Origin: an uncultured Lachnospiraceae bacterium
GTDB taxonomy: Bacteria > Bacillota > Clostridia > Lachnospirales > Lachnospiraceae
NCBI GenBank assembly: GCA_944381745.1
Contig: CALWMI010000002.1
Location: 1 to 33,117, forward strand
Length of the DNA: 33,117 bases
Direction: 5' to 3'
Shown: positions 24,658-32,688 of the stretch, piece by piece
Numbering within the stretch: the first letter of the stretch is position 1
How the letters are laid out: the number at the start of each line of letters is the position of its first letter
Position numbers and translations under genes: made by a program
Notes under the pieces: generated by a model
The model's input: only the letters and a program-made list of their open reading frames with translations
Told to the model about the DNA's origin: nothing
Database searches by the model: none

Positions 24658-25991
24658 TCAACCCTCTCCTCTCTCGCTCTCTCCTCCTGAAATTGGAGGT
24701 ACTGCTCTTCCAGCTGTTCTAGCCTCTCCACTCCCTGCAACAGGGCTTCCTCCCGGTCATCCAGCAGCTCCTCCCATGCCTTCTGTGTCCGCTCCCAGTC
24801 TTCCCCCTCCATCTGCGTCTCCCCTCTTCGCCAGGCATAGTAGGGCTTCAGCGCCAGGTAAGCCTCCGCCCGCTCTGCCATCCCGGCGGGGAGCGGATAC
24901 CGGACAGCCTGCTCCAGCCTCCCCAGCGCCTTCCACTGCCCGTCCGCCCCCGTGTACCCATACCAGTAGCGCAGGGCGGTCTCATACAAAAATTCTCCGT
25001 ATGCCTCCCCCCGGGAAGCCAGCACCACAATTCTGGCCTCCCCGCCCACATCCTCGTACTGCCGTCTCCGGTATTCCTCCTCCTCTTCCTCCCCGAAGGG
25101 CGGCTCCAGGAGAGACAGCAGCGCCTCCCGGCATTCCCGGTAGCGCCATTCCCGCCAGGCTGCGGCCGCCGCCAGGACAGCCAGAACCGCCCCTGCAAGG
25201 ACGGCTGCGGCTGCCGCCTCCGGATGCCTCCTCCTGAAGGTCCGGGCACGCCGGCAGAAGCCTCCCTGAGCCCGTCTCCTGCACTGCCGCAGCTCTCTCC
25301 TCACCTCTGCAGCCGAGGCGTACCGCCCTGGGGCCGCCCCCTCACAGCAGCGGTTCCACACCTGCTCCGCCCCGCTTCCCCTCAGCCGTCCTCCGGCCAT
25401 CTTCTTCAGCAGGCGTCCAAGGGCATAGAGATCCGTGCCTTCCGTCAGGATTCCTCCCGGCCGAAACTGCTCCGGGGCCGCGTACTCCCTCGTCCCGAAC
25501 ATCGCCCTGCCCGTCCGGCAATCCTTCCCCATCTCCCGGGCGCACCCAAAGTCCACAAGCGCCGTCAGGCGCCCTCTCTCCACCAGGATATTCTCTGGCT
25601 TCAGATCGAGATACAGGATGGGAGGCTCCCTCCCATGAAGGTACTCCAGCACCCGGCACAGGGAAATCCCCAGGCGCAGCAGCTCCTCCTCCCCCGCCGT
25701 CCTCCCGGCATCCAGCGGCTTGCCAGGCATCAGCTCCATCACCGCACAGAAGCCGCCCCTCCACGGGAAAACCTGGAATAGGGAGGGGATCTTGGGATGC
25801 CGCAGCTTCTCCAGCACAGCGGCCTCTCTTCGCAGGGCGTCTATATTTTCCTGCCCGAACGCAGCCTTCATCCCCCGGTGCTTCCTAGCCTCCCGGTCAT
25901 AGACGCAGTAGAAATCCCCCTGCCCTCCATGGCCAAGGCGCTCTCTGACCTCATAGCGGCCGCGTATCACGCTTCCCTCTGAAAAAACCAT
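24654..25991 (-). CDS. Membrane Ser/Thr protein kinase
   Basis: A 445-residue Hanks-type kinase (about 14-235) with a membrane helix (about 259-279) and an extracytoplasmic tail. The loop is RLGHGGQGDFYCVYD, the ATP lysine is Lys42 in GMKAAFG, and Glu56 is the alpha-C glutamate. The catalytic loop is YLDLKPEN, with Asp129, Lys131 and Asn134 kept but Tyr in place of His of the HRD motif. DFG is VDFGCAR, and the activation end is GTREYAAPEQF. The C-terminal tail is Glu/Arg-rich and has no PASTA repeat. It probably senses an envelope signal through the tail and phosphorylates intracellular targets. ATG 25991 has no clear ribosome site; an in-frame CTG at 26018 lies seven bases after AGGAGG. The gene runs into the Ig-like protein gene. 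Confidence 0.85.
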   Translation of the reverse strand: MVFSEGSVIRGRYEVRERLGHGGQGDFYCVYDREARKHRGMKAAFGQENIDALRREAAVLEKLRHPKIPSLFQVFPWRGGFCAVMELMPGKPLDAGRTAGEEELLRLGISLCRVLEYLHGREPPILYLDLKPENILVERGRLTALVDFGCAREMGKDCRTGRAMFGTREYAAPEQFRPGGILTEGTDLYALGRLLKKMAGGRLRGSGAEQVWNRCCEGAAPGRYASAAEVRRELRQCRRRAQGGFCRRARTFRRRHPEAAAAAVLAGAVLAVLAAAAAWREWRYRECREALLSLLEPPFGEEEEEEYRRRQYEDVGGEARIVVLASRGEAYGEFLYETALRYWYGYTGADGQWKALGRLEQAVRYPLPAGMAERAEAYLALKPYYAWRRGETQMEGEDWERTQKAWEELLDDREEALLQGVERLEQLEEQYLQFQEERAREERVD

Positions 25992-26058
25992 ATTCGTCTG
26001 TTTTGTGGAAATCCGCAGGACAGAACCTCCTGCGTCTCAAAAAGAATTTTACTGAAAC

Positions 26059-26087
26059 AGTATACCACGGTTTGCCCCAAAAGGCAA
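26059..26087 (-). promoter_or_regulatory. Promoter of the kinase / Ig-like protein operon
   Basis: The minus-strand -10 is TATACT (26059-26064) with an upstream TG. The -35 is TTGCCT (26082-26087), spaced 17 bases. It lies inside a GC-rich repeat region. Confidence 0.5.
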
Positions 26088-26088
26088 C

Positions 26089-26138
26089 CGCCGGGCCGGG
26101 CAAAAATTCTCTGTCGCCGGGCCAGGCAAAAATTCTCA
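26089..26138. repeat. Two 24-base direct repeats with 26-base period
   Basis: CGCCGGGCC plus GGCAAAAATTCTC occurs at 26089 and again at 26115, with one or two differences. Each unit has a GC-rich half and AAAAATTCTC. They lie between the prfA terminator and the kinase promoter. The function is unknown. Confidence 0.6.
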
Positions 26139-26185
26139 GCAAGAGAACTGCCCGGCGCCGCCGTCCTCGCGCAGCCCTCTTGCTG
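26137..26185 (-). terminator. Probable terminator of the prfA operon
   Basis: CAGCAAGAG and CTCTTGCTG (26137-26145 and 26177-26185) form a nine-base stem around a GC-rich 31-base loop. On the minus strand AGAATTTTTGCC follows, giving a short U-tract. The long loop lowers confidence. Confidence 0.45.
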
Positions 26186-26210
26186 GCCGCCCCATGCCTG
26201 GCGGCTCCCG

Positions 26211-27273
<1,063 letters not shown>

Positions 27274-27281
<8 letters not shown>

Positions 27282-28140
27282 CGCCATCTCTCCTCTGCTG
27301 CTGCGGCTGCGCCCCGTACCTGGCCACAGCCACACGGGGCAGCCCCGCCAAATCTCTGACAATGGTAACCTCGCCAAAGCCCGCCTGCTCCAGGATGTCC
27401 TTCACGGCCTCCCCCTGGTCCCAGCCGATCTCATACACGAGAAAACCTCCTCGCTTCAGATAGCGGGGCGCCTCAGCCGTAATCCTGCGGTAAAACAGCA
27501 GGCCGTCGCTGGAACCATCCAGGGCAAGCACCGGCTCATGGTCCCGCACCTCCGCCTCCAGCCCGCCAAGCTCTCCCGTGGGGATATAGGGCGGGTTGGA
27601 GACAATCAAGTCAAATTGTCCCTCCACCGGCTCGAACAGGTCTCCTTCCACAAACTGTGCGGACACGCTGTTCCTGCGGGCGTTCTCCCGCGCCACCTGC
27701 AGGGCCGCGCCAGAGATATCAGCCCCCACGCCGCTAAGGCCCGGGCATGCATGCAGCAGGCTTATCAGGATACAGCCGGAACCAGTGCACAGATCCAGCA
27801 CACGCTCCTCTCCTCCCAGCCGCCTCAGGCATTCCTGCACAGCCGTCTCCGTATCCTGCCTCGGGATGAGCACATCCGGCGTCACCTTCATCGGCAGGCC
27901 CATAAATTCCTGCTCCCCGGTGATATATTGGAGGGGAATCCTCTCTGCCCTCCGCCCCACCGCCGCAAAATACCGCTTCTCATCCGCCGGGTTCAGCTCC
28001 TGCGCGCTGTGCAGGGCATAGTCCGCCAGGCTCATATCCAGGCACCAAGACAGCAAGAGCCAGGCATCCGTGTCCGCCTCCGCCGCCCCGGCCTGGGCAA
28101 GCCTTCCCCTGGCCTCGCGCAGGGCCTCTCTCAGCAGCAT
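27274..28140 (-). CDS. prmC: Release factor glutamine methyltransferase
   Basis: A 288-residue SAM-dependent enzyme that N5-methylates the glutamine of the release factor GGQ motif. The substrate-binding motif NPPYIP is at about 185-190. The SAM-binding motif I reads [17 protein letters not shown], split as VLDLCTGSG and CILISLLH, and the acidic end of beta 2 follows as [10 protein letters not shown]. The N-terminal alpha-helical domain (about 1-90) is normal for PrmC. ATG 28140 lies inside the overlap with the DUF1385 gene, with GGGGGGATGAGG ahead. Its stop overlaps prfA, so both are co-translated. Confidence 0.93.
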
Positions 28141-29147
28141 GCCTCATCCCCCCGAAGTCCCTCGGGCAGGGTACCGGGCTTCTCCGCCGCCGGATTCCCT
28201 TCCGTCCCATCCGCCTTCTCCGGCACTACGCAGTCCTGCGGATCCGCTCCCGCCAGGAAGGCTCTCCAGTCGAACACCGCCTCCACAGCCGCGATGCCCA
28301 CCTCAATCATCTCGTCGTCCGGCTCTCTCGTGGTCAGCTTCTGCAGCCACATGCCCGGCTTACTGATCACCGACACCACAGGGTTCTCGCTTCTCCCCGC
28401 CAGCCTGATCAGTTCATAGGACACCCCAGCAATCACAGGCACCAAAATCACCCGCAGCACAACCCGCAGCAGGGGGGAGGACACCTGGATAAACATGAAA
28501 AACACAATGCTCACCACCATGACAAACAGCAGGAAGCTGGTGCCGCACCGCTTGTGCTGCCTGGAGCTGGCCCTGACATTTTCCACATTGAGCTCCAGCC
28601 CATGCTCCACGCAGTTGATACACTTGTGTTCCGCCCCGTGGTACTGGAACACCCGCTGAATATCCTCCATCCTGGAAATCAGGACGATATAGCCCAGGAA
28701 AATCAGAAGGCGGAACACGCCCTCCGACGCCGATATCAGCAGCCGGGACGTCACAAAGGGGTGCAGGAGGGTGGACAGGAAGTAGGGCAGCAGCATAAAG
28801 ATCGCCACCGCCAGCACGATGGACAGGGCGATCGTCGCCCCCATGGCAGCCGTCTCCTTCTTCTCATCCTTCTCGCTCTTCCCGCCCTCCGGCGTCTCCT
28901 CCTCATCGTAAAAGCTGGCGGAATAAGCCAGCGTCTTCATCCCCACCACCAGGGAATCTATAAAATTGAAAACTCCGCGCACAAAGGGAATCCTGGTCAA
29001 CGCCCCGCACTTGATGAAGCTCTCATAGTTTTCTGTCTTAATCTCAATCGTATGGTCGCTCTTGCGCACAGCCACCGAATACCTCGTGCGGTTGCGCATC
29101 ATGACGCCCTCGATGACCGCCTGCCCGCCAATCCCGGAATTTCTCAT
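28131..29147 (-). CDS. DUF1385 membrane protein (YqhQ-like)
   Basis: A 338-residue integral membrane protein of the DUF1385/YqhQ family, whose biochemical role is not known. Family hallmarks are GGQAVIEGVMMR at the N-terminus, VFQYHGAEHKCINCVEHG and RQHKRCGTSFL in the middle. Several hydrophobic segments are visible (ATIALSIVLAVAIFMLL, FRLLIFLGYIVLI, FLLFVMVVSIVFFMF and others). The start at 29147 has GAGGAGATA ahead; an open frame further upstream has no site. The C-terminus overlaps prmC by 10 bases. The constant neighbourhood with rpmE, prmC and prfA in Firmicutes suggests a link to translation or ion homeostasis, but this is only association. Confidence 0.9.
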   Translation of the reverse strand: MRNSGIGGQAVIEGVMMRNRTRYSVAVRKSDHTIEIKTENYESFIKCGALTRIPFVRGVFNFIDSLVVGMKTLAYSASFYDEEETPEGGKSEKDEKKETAAMGATIALSIVLAVAIFMLLPYFLSTLLHPFVTSRLLISASEGVFRLLIFLGYIVLISRMEDIQRVFQYHGAEHKCINCVEHGLELNVENVRASSRQHKRCGTSFLLFVMVVSIVFFMFIQVSSPLLRVVLRVILVPVIAGVSYELIRLAGRSENPVVSVISKPGMWLQKLTTREPDDEMIEVGIAAVEAVFDWRAFLAGADPQDCVVPEKADGTEGNPAAEKPGTLPEGLRGDEACC

Positions 29148-29195
29148 ACTGTATCTCCTCACGCCTGCCTGACAAAACAAATCAATAAAGCAAAT

Positions 29196-29228
29196 CAAGG
29201 TTGAGGCTCTTGTCAAACCCCAACCTTG
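29196..29228 (-). terminator. Hairpin between rpmE and the DUF1385 gene
   Basis: CAAGGTTG (29196-29203) pairs with CAACCTTG (29221-29228), with further GG/CC pairing inside. In the leftward direction a T-rich but broken tract follows (GATTTGCTTTATTG). It may be a partial terminator that reduces read-through into DUF1385. Confidence 0.5.
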
Positions 29229-29238
29229 TCTCTCGGTC

Positions 29239-29445
29239 TTATTTCGCACCCATGCCGTATTTCCTGTTGAACTTGTCGATTCTTCCTCTTGCGGCCACTG
29301 CCTTCTGCTGTCCAGTGTAGAACGGATGGCACTTGGAACAGATTTCAACATGGATATCCTTCTTCGTGGAGCCTGTTACAAAGGTATTCCCGCAGTTGCA
29401 GGTTACGGTTGCCTGATAATAATTCGGATGGATTCCTTCTCTCAT
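29239..29445 (-). CDS. rpmE: Ribosomal protein bL31
   Basis: A 68-residue protein of the large ribosomal subunit that bridges the subunits. It starts [16 protein letters not shown]. All four zinc-binding cysteines are present (Cys16, Cys18, Cys36 and Cys39, in CNCGNTF and CSKCHPF), so it is the zinc form, not the cysteine-less paralogue used under zinc limitation. The C-terminal basic end ([12 protein letters not shown]) is typical. ATG 29445 has AGAGGTGA six bases upstream. A longer open frame upstream lacks a site and would cover the leader. The gene has a promoter with a long leader at 29446-29580. It is the first gene of the rpmE - DUF1385 - prmC - prfA order. Confidence 0.95.
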   Translation of the reverse strand: MREGIHPNYYQATVTCNCGNTFVTGSTKKDIHVEICSKCHPFYTGQQKAVAARGRIDKFNRKYGMGAK

Positions 29446-29580
29446 GATTTCACCTCTTCTGACATATAATTGTGAACTCCTGGCCGCGCCCTGCGCCGCC
29501 GTCATTCCCGGCCAATATGGCTCTGATGCTGCCGCCATAAGATATCCCGGGCTACCCCTGCAAGTCCCTGCAGTTAAAGC
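29446..29580 (-). promoter_or_regulatory. Structured rpmE leader, candidate L31 autoregulatory RNA
   Basis: About 135 bases separate the promoter from ATG 29445. On the minus strand CTGCA can pair with TGCAG near the 5' end. Further in, CCCGG pairs with CCGGG, closing an inner ATGGC/GCCAT pair. Leaders that bind L31 are known in Firmicutes and other phyla, so autoregulation is plausible. I have not matched this to the published consensus. Confidence 0.4.
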
Positions 29581-29586
29581 TTATTC

Positions 29587-29615
29587 ATTGTATCACGCCC
29601 GATTCCAAAATGCAA
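29587..29615 (-). promoter_or_regulatory. rpmE promoter
   Basis: The minus-strand -35 is TTGCAT (29610-29615) and the -10 is TACAAT (29587-29592) with TGA directly before it, spaced 17 bases. It is close to consensus, as expected for a ribosomal protein gene. Confidence 0.75.
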
Positions 29616-29628
29616 GCACAGATTTTCC

Positions 29629-30528
29629 TCAGCCCATGGCCGCATTGATCGCCGCGACCGCGCCGTCCGCCACAGCCGTAGCCACCTGGCGCACCTGCTT
29701 CACTCGGATATCCCCGGCTGCGTACACGCCCGGCAGCCCCGTCTCCATCTTCTCATTCACCGGGATATAGCCGTCCTCCAGCTCCAGCTCCGTGTACATC
29801 TCTGTGTTGGGGGTTGCGCCCGCATATACGAAAATGCCGCAGCCGCTGTCCTCAACCGTCCGGATGCTTCCATCCCTCTCATCCCGGATATCCAGCTTCT
29901 CCACCTGCTCCTCGCCGTACACAGCGGCCAGCCGGGCGTTCAGCAAAACTTCGATGTTGGGAGCCGCCTCCACCTTCCTGCGAAACTCAGGAATCGTTCC
30001 CAGTTTCTCCTCAAAGTGAATGATGGTGACCTTTGCGGCCAGCTTCGACAGGTAGATTGCCTCCTTCACCGCGCCGTCCGCTCCGCCGACAACATAGACG
30101 CTGCGTCCCCGGTACTGTTCCCCGTGGGCGGCAGCGTTCATGTCCATCCCCTTGCCCGCAAGCTCCTTCTCCCCCGGGATTCCCAGCTTCCTCGGAGTGG
30201 TTCCGTTGGCAAGGATCAGCTTCTTTCCCTCGTAGATTCCCTTGTCGGTAACCACCTGCTTGACATCGCCGGACAGCTTCACACTCTGCACATTCTCATA
30301 GACAAGCTCCGCTCCTGCGGCCAGTGCCTGCGCCTTTAGCCTTGCCGCGAAGGTGGCTCCTGTCTCATTCTCCACGATCGCTGGATAGTGGGTGACGGTG
30401 GACACCTTGCCGATAATGCCTCCCACCGCCTGCCGCTCCAGGAGCAGCGTTTTCTTCCCTCTGCTCATGGCGTAGACAGCCGCGCTGATGCCGGCCGGGC
30501 CCGCCCCTACAATAATAATATCATACAT
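29629..30528 (-). CDS. Thioredoxin-reductase-like FAD flavoprotein lacking the CxxC
   Basis: A 299-residue protein with TrxR architecture. The FAD site is [14 protein letters not shown] (4-17), the second nucleotide fold reads [17 protein letters not shown] (145-161), and the C-terminal [14 protein letters not shown] contacts FAD. In ordinary TrxB the second domain has a CATC disulphide. Here the aligned residues 131-134 are NAAA, so both cysteines are gone. The HRRxxxR motif that binds NADPH phosphate is also absent (IIHFEEKLG instead). It cannot be a normal NADPH-thioredoxin reductase. It may be an NADH- or ferredoxin-linked flavoprotein. ATG 30528 has AGG-rich DNA ahead. It follows rho by 55 bases with no terminator seen, so it is probably co-transcribed. 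Confidence 0.7.
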   Translation of the reverse strand: MYDIIIVGAGPAGISAAVYAMSRGKKTLLLERQAVGGIIGKVSTVTHYPAIVENETGATFAARLKAQALAAGAELVYENVQSVKLSGDVKQVVTDKGIYEGKKLILANGTTPRKLGIPGEKELAGKGMDMNAAAHGEQYRGRSVYVVGGADGAVKEAIYLSKLAAKVTIIHFEEKLGTIPEFRRKVEAAPNIEVLLNARLAAVYGEEQVEKLDIRDERDGSIRTVEDSGCGIFVYAGATPNTEMYTELELEDGYIPVNEKMETGLPGVYAAGDIRVKQVRQVATAVADGAVAAINAAMG

Positions 30529-30583
30529 AAAGACAACCTGCCTTCCTCTTAATCTCTATTCTCTTTGTTCTCTTATCCCTGCG

Positions 30584-32230
30584 CTACACCAGCCTTGTCT
30601 TCTTCACAATCTGGATGAACTCCCGGTTGTTCCTCGTCCGGGCGAACAGGTTCAGGATGCTCTCCACCGCCTCGTCCTGCTTCATGCCGTTGAGCGCCTT
30701 GCGCATAATGTCCACAGCCTCCTGCTCCTGGGGATCCAGCAGCAGATCCTCCCGCCTCGTGCCGGATTTGGGGATGTCGATGGCCGGGAACACCCGCTTC
30801 TCAGAGAGCTTGCGATCCAGCACAAGCTCCATGTTGCCGGTTCCCTTGAACTCCTCGTAGATTACATCGTCCATCTTGCTCCCGGTCTCCACAAGGGCCG
30901 TGGCCAGTATGGTCAGGCTGCCGCCCTCCCGCATATTCCTGGCCGACCCGAAGAAACGCTTCGGCATGTGCAGGGCTGCCGGGTCGAGGCCGCCGGACAG
31001 CGTCCTGCCGCTGGGCGGCACTGTCAGGTTGTAGGCCCTGGCCAGGCGGGTGATGCTGTCCAGGAGGATTACCACGTCTCTCCTGTGCTCCACCAGCCTC
31101 TTGGCCCTCTCGATAACCATCTCCGACACCCTCTTGTGGTGCTCCGGCAGCTCGTCAAACGTGGAATAGATAACCTCCACATTTTTCCCCTGGATGGCCT
31201 CCTTGATATCCGTGACCTCCTCGGGCCGCTCATCGATCAGCAGGATCATCAGATGGATGTCCGGGTTGTTGGACAGGATGGACTTGGCCACCTCCTTGAG
31301 GAGCGTGGTCTTGCCGGCCTTCGGAGGGGACACGATCATTCCCCTCTGCCCCTTGCCGATGGGGGAGATCAGGTCCGTAATCCGCATGGCGATGCTGCTC
31401 TGGCTCCTCTCCAGGCGCAGGCGCTCATCGGGGAAGATGGGCGTCATGTCCTCGAAATTCCAGCGCTTCGTCGCCTCGTAGGGCGGGAGGTCATTGACAG
31501 ATTTCAGGTACAGGAGGGCGCTGAACTTCTCCCCCTGGGTCTTAATCCTTGTATTTCCATATAAGATATCCCCGGTCTTGAGGTTGAACTTGCGTATCTG
31601 GGATGGCGACACGTAGACGTCGTTCTCCCCCGGCATAAAGTTCTCGCAACGGATAAAACCGTAGCCGTCCGGCCGCACTTCCAGTATCCCATTCGCGGCA
31701 CTCCCGCTGTCCCGTTCGCTGTCAGCCAGGCTGCTCTTCTCCTGGGAGGATCTCTCCTGAGAAGATCTATCCTGGGAAGATCTGTCCTGGGAAGCTCTAT
31801 CCTGAGAAGTTCTCTCCTGGTTGCTTCTATCCTGGGAAGCCCTGTCCTGGGAACTTCTCTCCTGGCCGCTGCGGTCTTGGGCTGTGCGCTCCTGCCCGCC
31901 GTGCTCCTGCACCGTGTCCTGGGTGTTCCTCTCCGCCTGGCGGTAGACGGTATGCCTCCCCCGGTAGGAGTGGTGTGCAGCCTCCGAGCGTTCCTCCCTG
32001 CCCGCGCTGCGGTCCCGCTCTTCCCTGCGCTCCCCGTGCTTCTCATCCTTATTCCCCTTCGCAGGCTCCTGGGCGGCCCTCCCGCCGGACTCCTGCTTCT
32101 CCTTCTCATCCAGGGCAAGCATTGCCTCCACGACCTGGCTCTTCTTCATCGCCGAGGTTCCCTTGATTCCCCTGGCTTTGGCGAGCTCCTTCAGCACGCT
32201 CACCGACAGTGATTCATACTTTTCTCTCAT
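30584..32230 (-). CDS. rho: Transcription termination factor Rho
   Basis: A 548-residue hexameric RNA-dependent helicase that ends transcription. Residues 1-40 form the Rho N-terminal helical domain ([20 protein letters not shown]). A long hydrophilic region (about 42-170) contains eleven Q-(D/E)-R-x pentads at 111-165. The RNA-binding cold-shock-like domain follows ([14 protein letters not shown]). The ATPase has Walker A PPKAGKT (302-308), Walker [13 protein letters not shown] (about 327-338), [10 protein letters not shown] and the R-loop GTGNMEL. ATG 32230 has AAGGAAGG ahead and matches usual Rho starts. An in-frame GTG at 32323, after AGGAGG, would add 31 residues. A 32-codon overlapping leader frame uses the same ribosome site. 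Confidence 0.95.
   Translation of the reverse strand: MREKYESLSVSVLKELAKARGIKGTSAMKKSQVVEAMLALDEKEKQESGGRAAQEPAKGNKDEKHGERREERDRSAGREERSEAAHHSYRGRHTVYRQAERNTQDTVQEHGGQERTAQDRSGQERSSQDRASQDRSNQERTSQDRASQDRSSQDRSSQERSSQEKSSLADSERDSGSAANGILEVRPDGYGFIRCENFMPGENDVYVSPSQIRKFNLKTGDILYGNTRIKTQGEKFSALLYLKSVNDLPPYEATKRWNFEDMTPIFPDERLRLERSQSSIAMRITDLISPIGKGQRGMIVSPPKAGKTTLLKEVAKSILSNNPDIHLMILLIDERPEEVTDIKEAIQGKNVEVIYSTFDELPEHHKRVSEMVIERAKRLVEHRRDVVILLDSITRLARAYNLTVPPSGRTLSGGLDPAALHMPKRFFGSARNMREGGSLTILATALVETGSKMDDVIYEEFKGTGNMELVLDRKLSEKRVFPAIDIPKSGTRREDLLLDPQEQEAVDIMRKALNGMKQDEAVESILNLFARTRNNREFIQIVKKTRLV
31736..31900 (-). repeat. 15-base in-frame repeat coding for Rho Q-(D/E)-R pentads
   Basis: Eleven pentapeptides ([50 protein letters not shown] and SSQEK) are encoded by an imperfect 15-base repeat. 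The units keep the frame. The region is predicted to be disordered and highly charged. Confidence 0.85.
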
Positions 32231-32325
32231 ATACCTTCCTTTCTGATCTGCCGCCTCGCGGGCGGCTGTCCCTCGTCCGCGCCAACACTGCCCTGTCCGT
32301 CCAAGACACAGGCACCGGCGCACAC
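32227..32325 (-). CDS. Possible rho leader peptide (uORF, 32 codons)
   Basis: A GTG at 32325 follows AGGAGG (32333-32338) by seven bases, a near-ideal distance. The frame runs 32 codons and ends at TGA (32227-32229), which overlaps the rho ATG (ATGA). The peptide would start MCAGACVLDG and end IRKEGI. It could couple translation to rho or act as an attenuator. The alternative GTG at 32323, in the rho frame, competes for the same site. No homologue is known to me, so this may be only an open frame. Confidence 0.3.
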   Translation of the reverse strand: MCAGACVLDGQGSVGADEGQPPARRQIRKEGI

Positions 32326-32405
32326 AAAAACGCCTCCTGTGAACCGTCCTTATAGATAAATCGGGAATAGCTTGTCTGAAACGACTTGATATCTAGACAG
32401 GGATT

Positions 32406-32434
32406 ATTATACTACATATTTCCCAATTATACAA
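32406..32434 (-). promoter_or_regulatory. rho promoter
   Basis: The minus-strand -35 is TTGTAT (32429-32434) and the -10 is TATAAT (32406-32411), spaced 17 bases. The leader is about 170 bases and contains the possible uORF plus a GCCGCC/GGCGGC hairpin near 32250-32267, about 20 bases before the start codon. Confidence 0.7.
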
Positions 32435-32464
32435 TAAATGCTTTCGGAAATTGCACCTTCCCGC

Positions 32465-32484
32465 AAAAACCTTCCCGCGAAAGG
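32465..32484 (-). terminator. Terminator of the gene truncated by the IS element
   Basis: On the minus strand CCTTTC-GCG-GGAAGG forms a six-base stem with one G-U pair (32470-32484), followed by TTTTT (32465-32469). It lies 10 bases after the stop codon of the truncated reading frame, which supports that frame as a real former gene end. Confidence 0.6.
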
Positions 32485-32494
32485 GCGCAGAAAG

Positions 32495-32556
32495 CTACAG
32501 CAGGCTGTCCATCAGATAGGCGTAGATCTCCTGGCTCTTCTTCTCCCGGGAGTTTG
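32495..32556 (-). pseudogene. 3' end of a host gene cut by the IS element
   Basis: The minus-strand frame ending in TAG (32495-32497) encodes SREKKSQEIYAYLMDSLL in the host's GC-rich codon style. It is open for a few residues more but then enters AT-rich DNA of the insertion. A terminator follows the stop. The remaining part of the gene is not visible, and I do not recognise the product from this fragment. The boundary is approximate, near the CTCCCGGGAG palindrome at 32543-32552. Confidence 0.5.
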
Positions 32557-32584
32557 ACAGTTGAATAGAAGAAAAATCCTTATG

Positions 32585-32609
32585 GTGCCCATAAAAAGGC
32601 ACTTTTTTT
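32585..32609 (+). terminator. Intrinsic terminator at the IS left end
   Basis: GTGCC (32585-32589) pairs with GGCAC (32598-32602) around an eight-base A-rich loop. It is followed by seven T residues (32603-32609). It faces into the transposase gene and would shield it from outside transcription. Confidence 0.6.
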
Positions 32610-32654
32610 GTCAAATTTTTTAAATTTTTATGTGCTCTTTTGTACTCTTTGTGT

Positions 32655-32660
32655 TATAAT
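32655..32660 (+). promoter_or_regulatory. Transposase promoter -10 element
   Basis: TATAAT at 32655-32660 is preceded by TGT, making an extended -10. No good -35 is seen at the usual distance. The ribosome site GGGAGG (32675-32680) lies eight bases before ATG 32689. Confidence 0.5.
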
Positions 32661-32688
32661 AAAGAAAAATAGTAGGGAGGTTTTATGT

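Noticed and set aside
29629-30528. Calling this gene trxB
   Set aside because: Both CxxC cysteines and the HRRxxxR NADPH motif are absent, so the name would imply an activity it cannot have.
31736-31900. CRISPR-like array in rho
   Set aside because: The 15-base units are contiguous, have no unique spacers and keep the reading frame, so they are coding repeats. The same applies to the addA repeats.
32560-32650. Coding extension of the truncated gene into the AT-rich DNA
   Set aside because: The minus-strand frame stays open until a TAA near 32655, but it is lysine-rich, AT-rich and overlaps the IS terminator, so it is not likely to be original host coding sequence.
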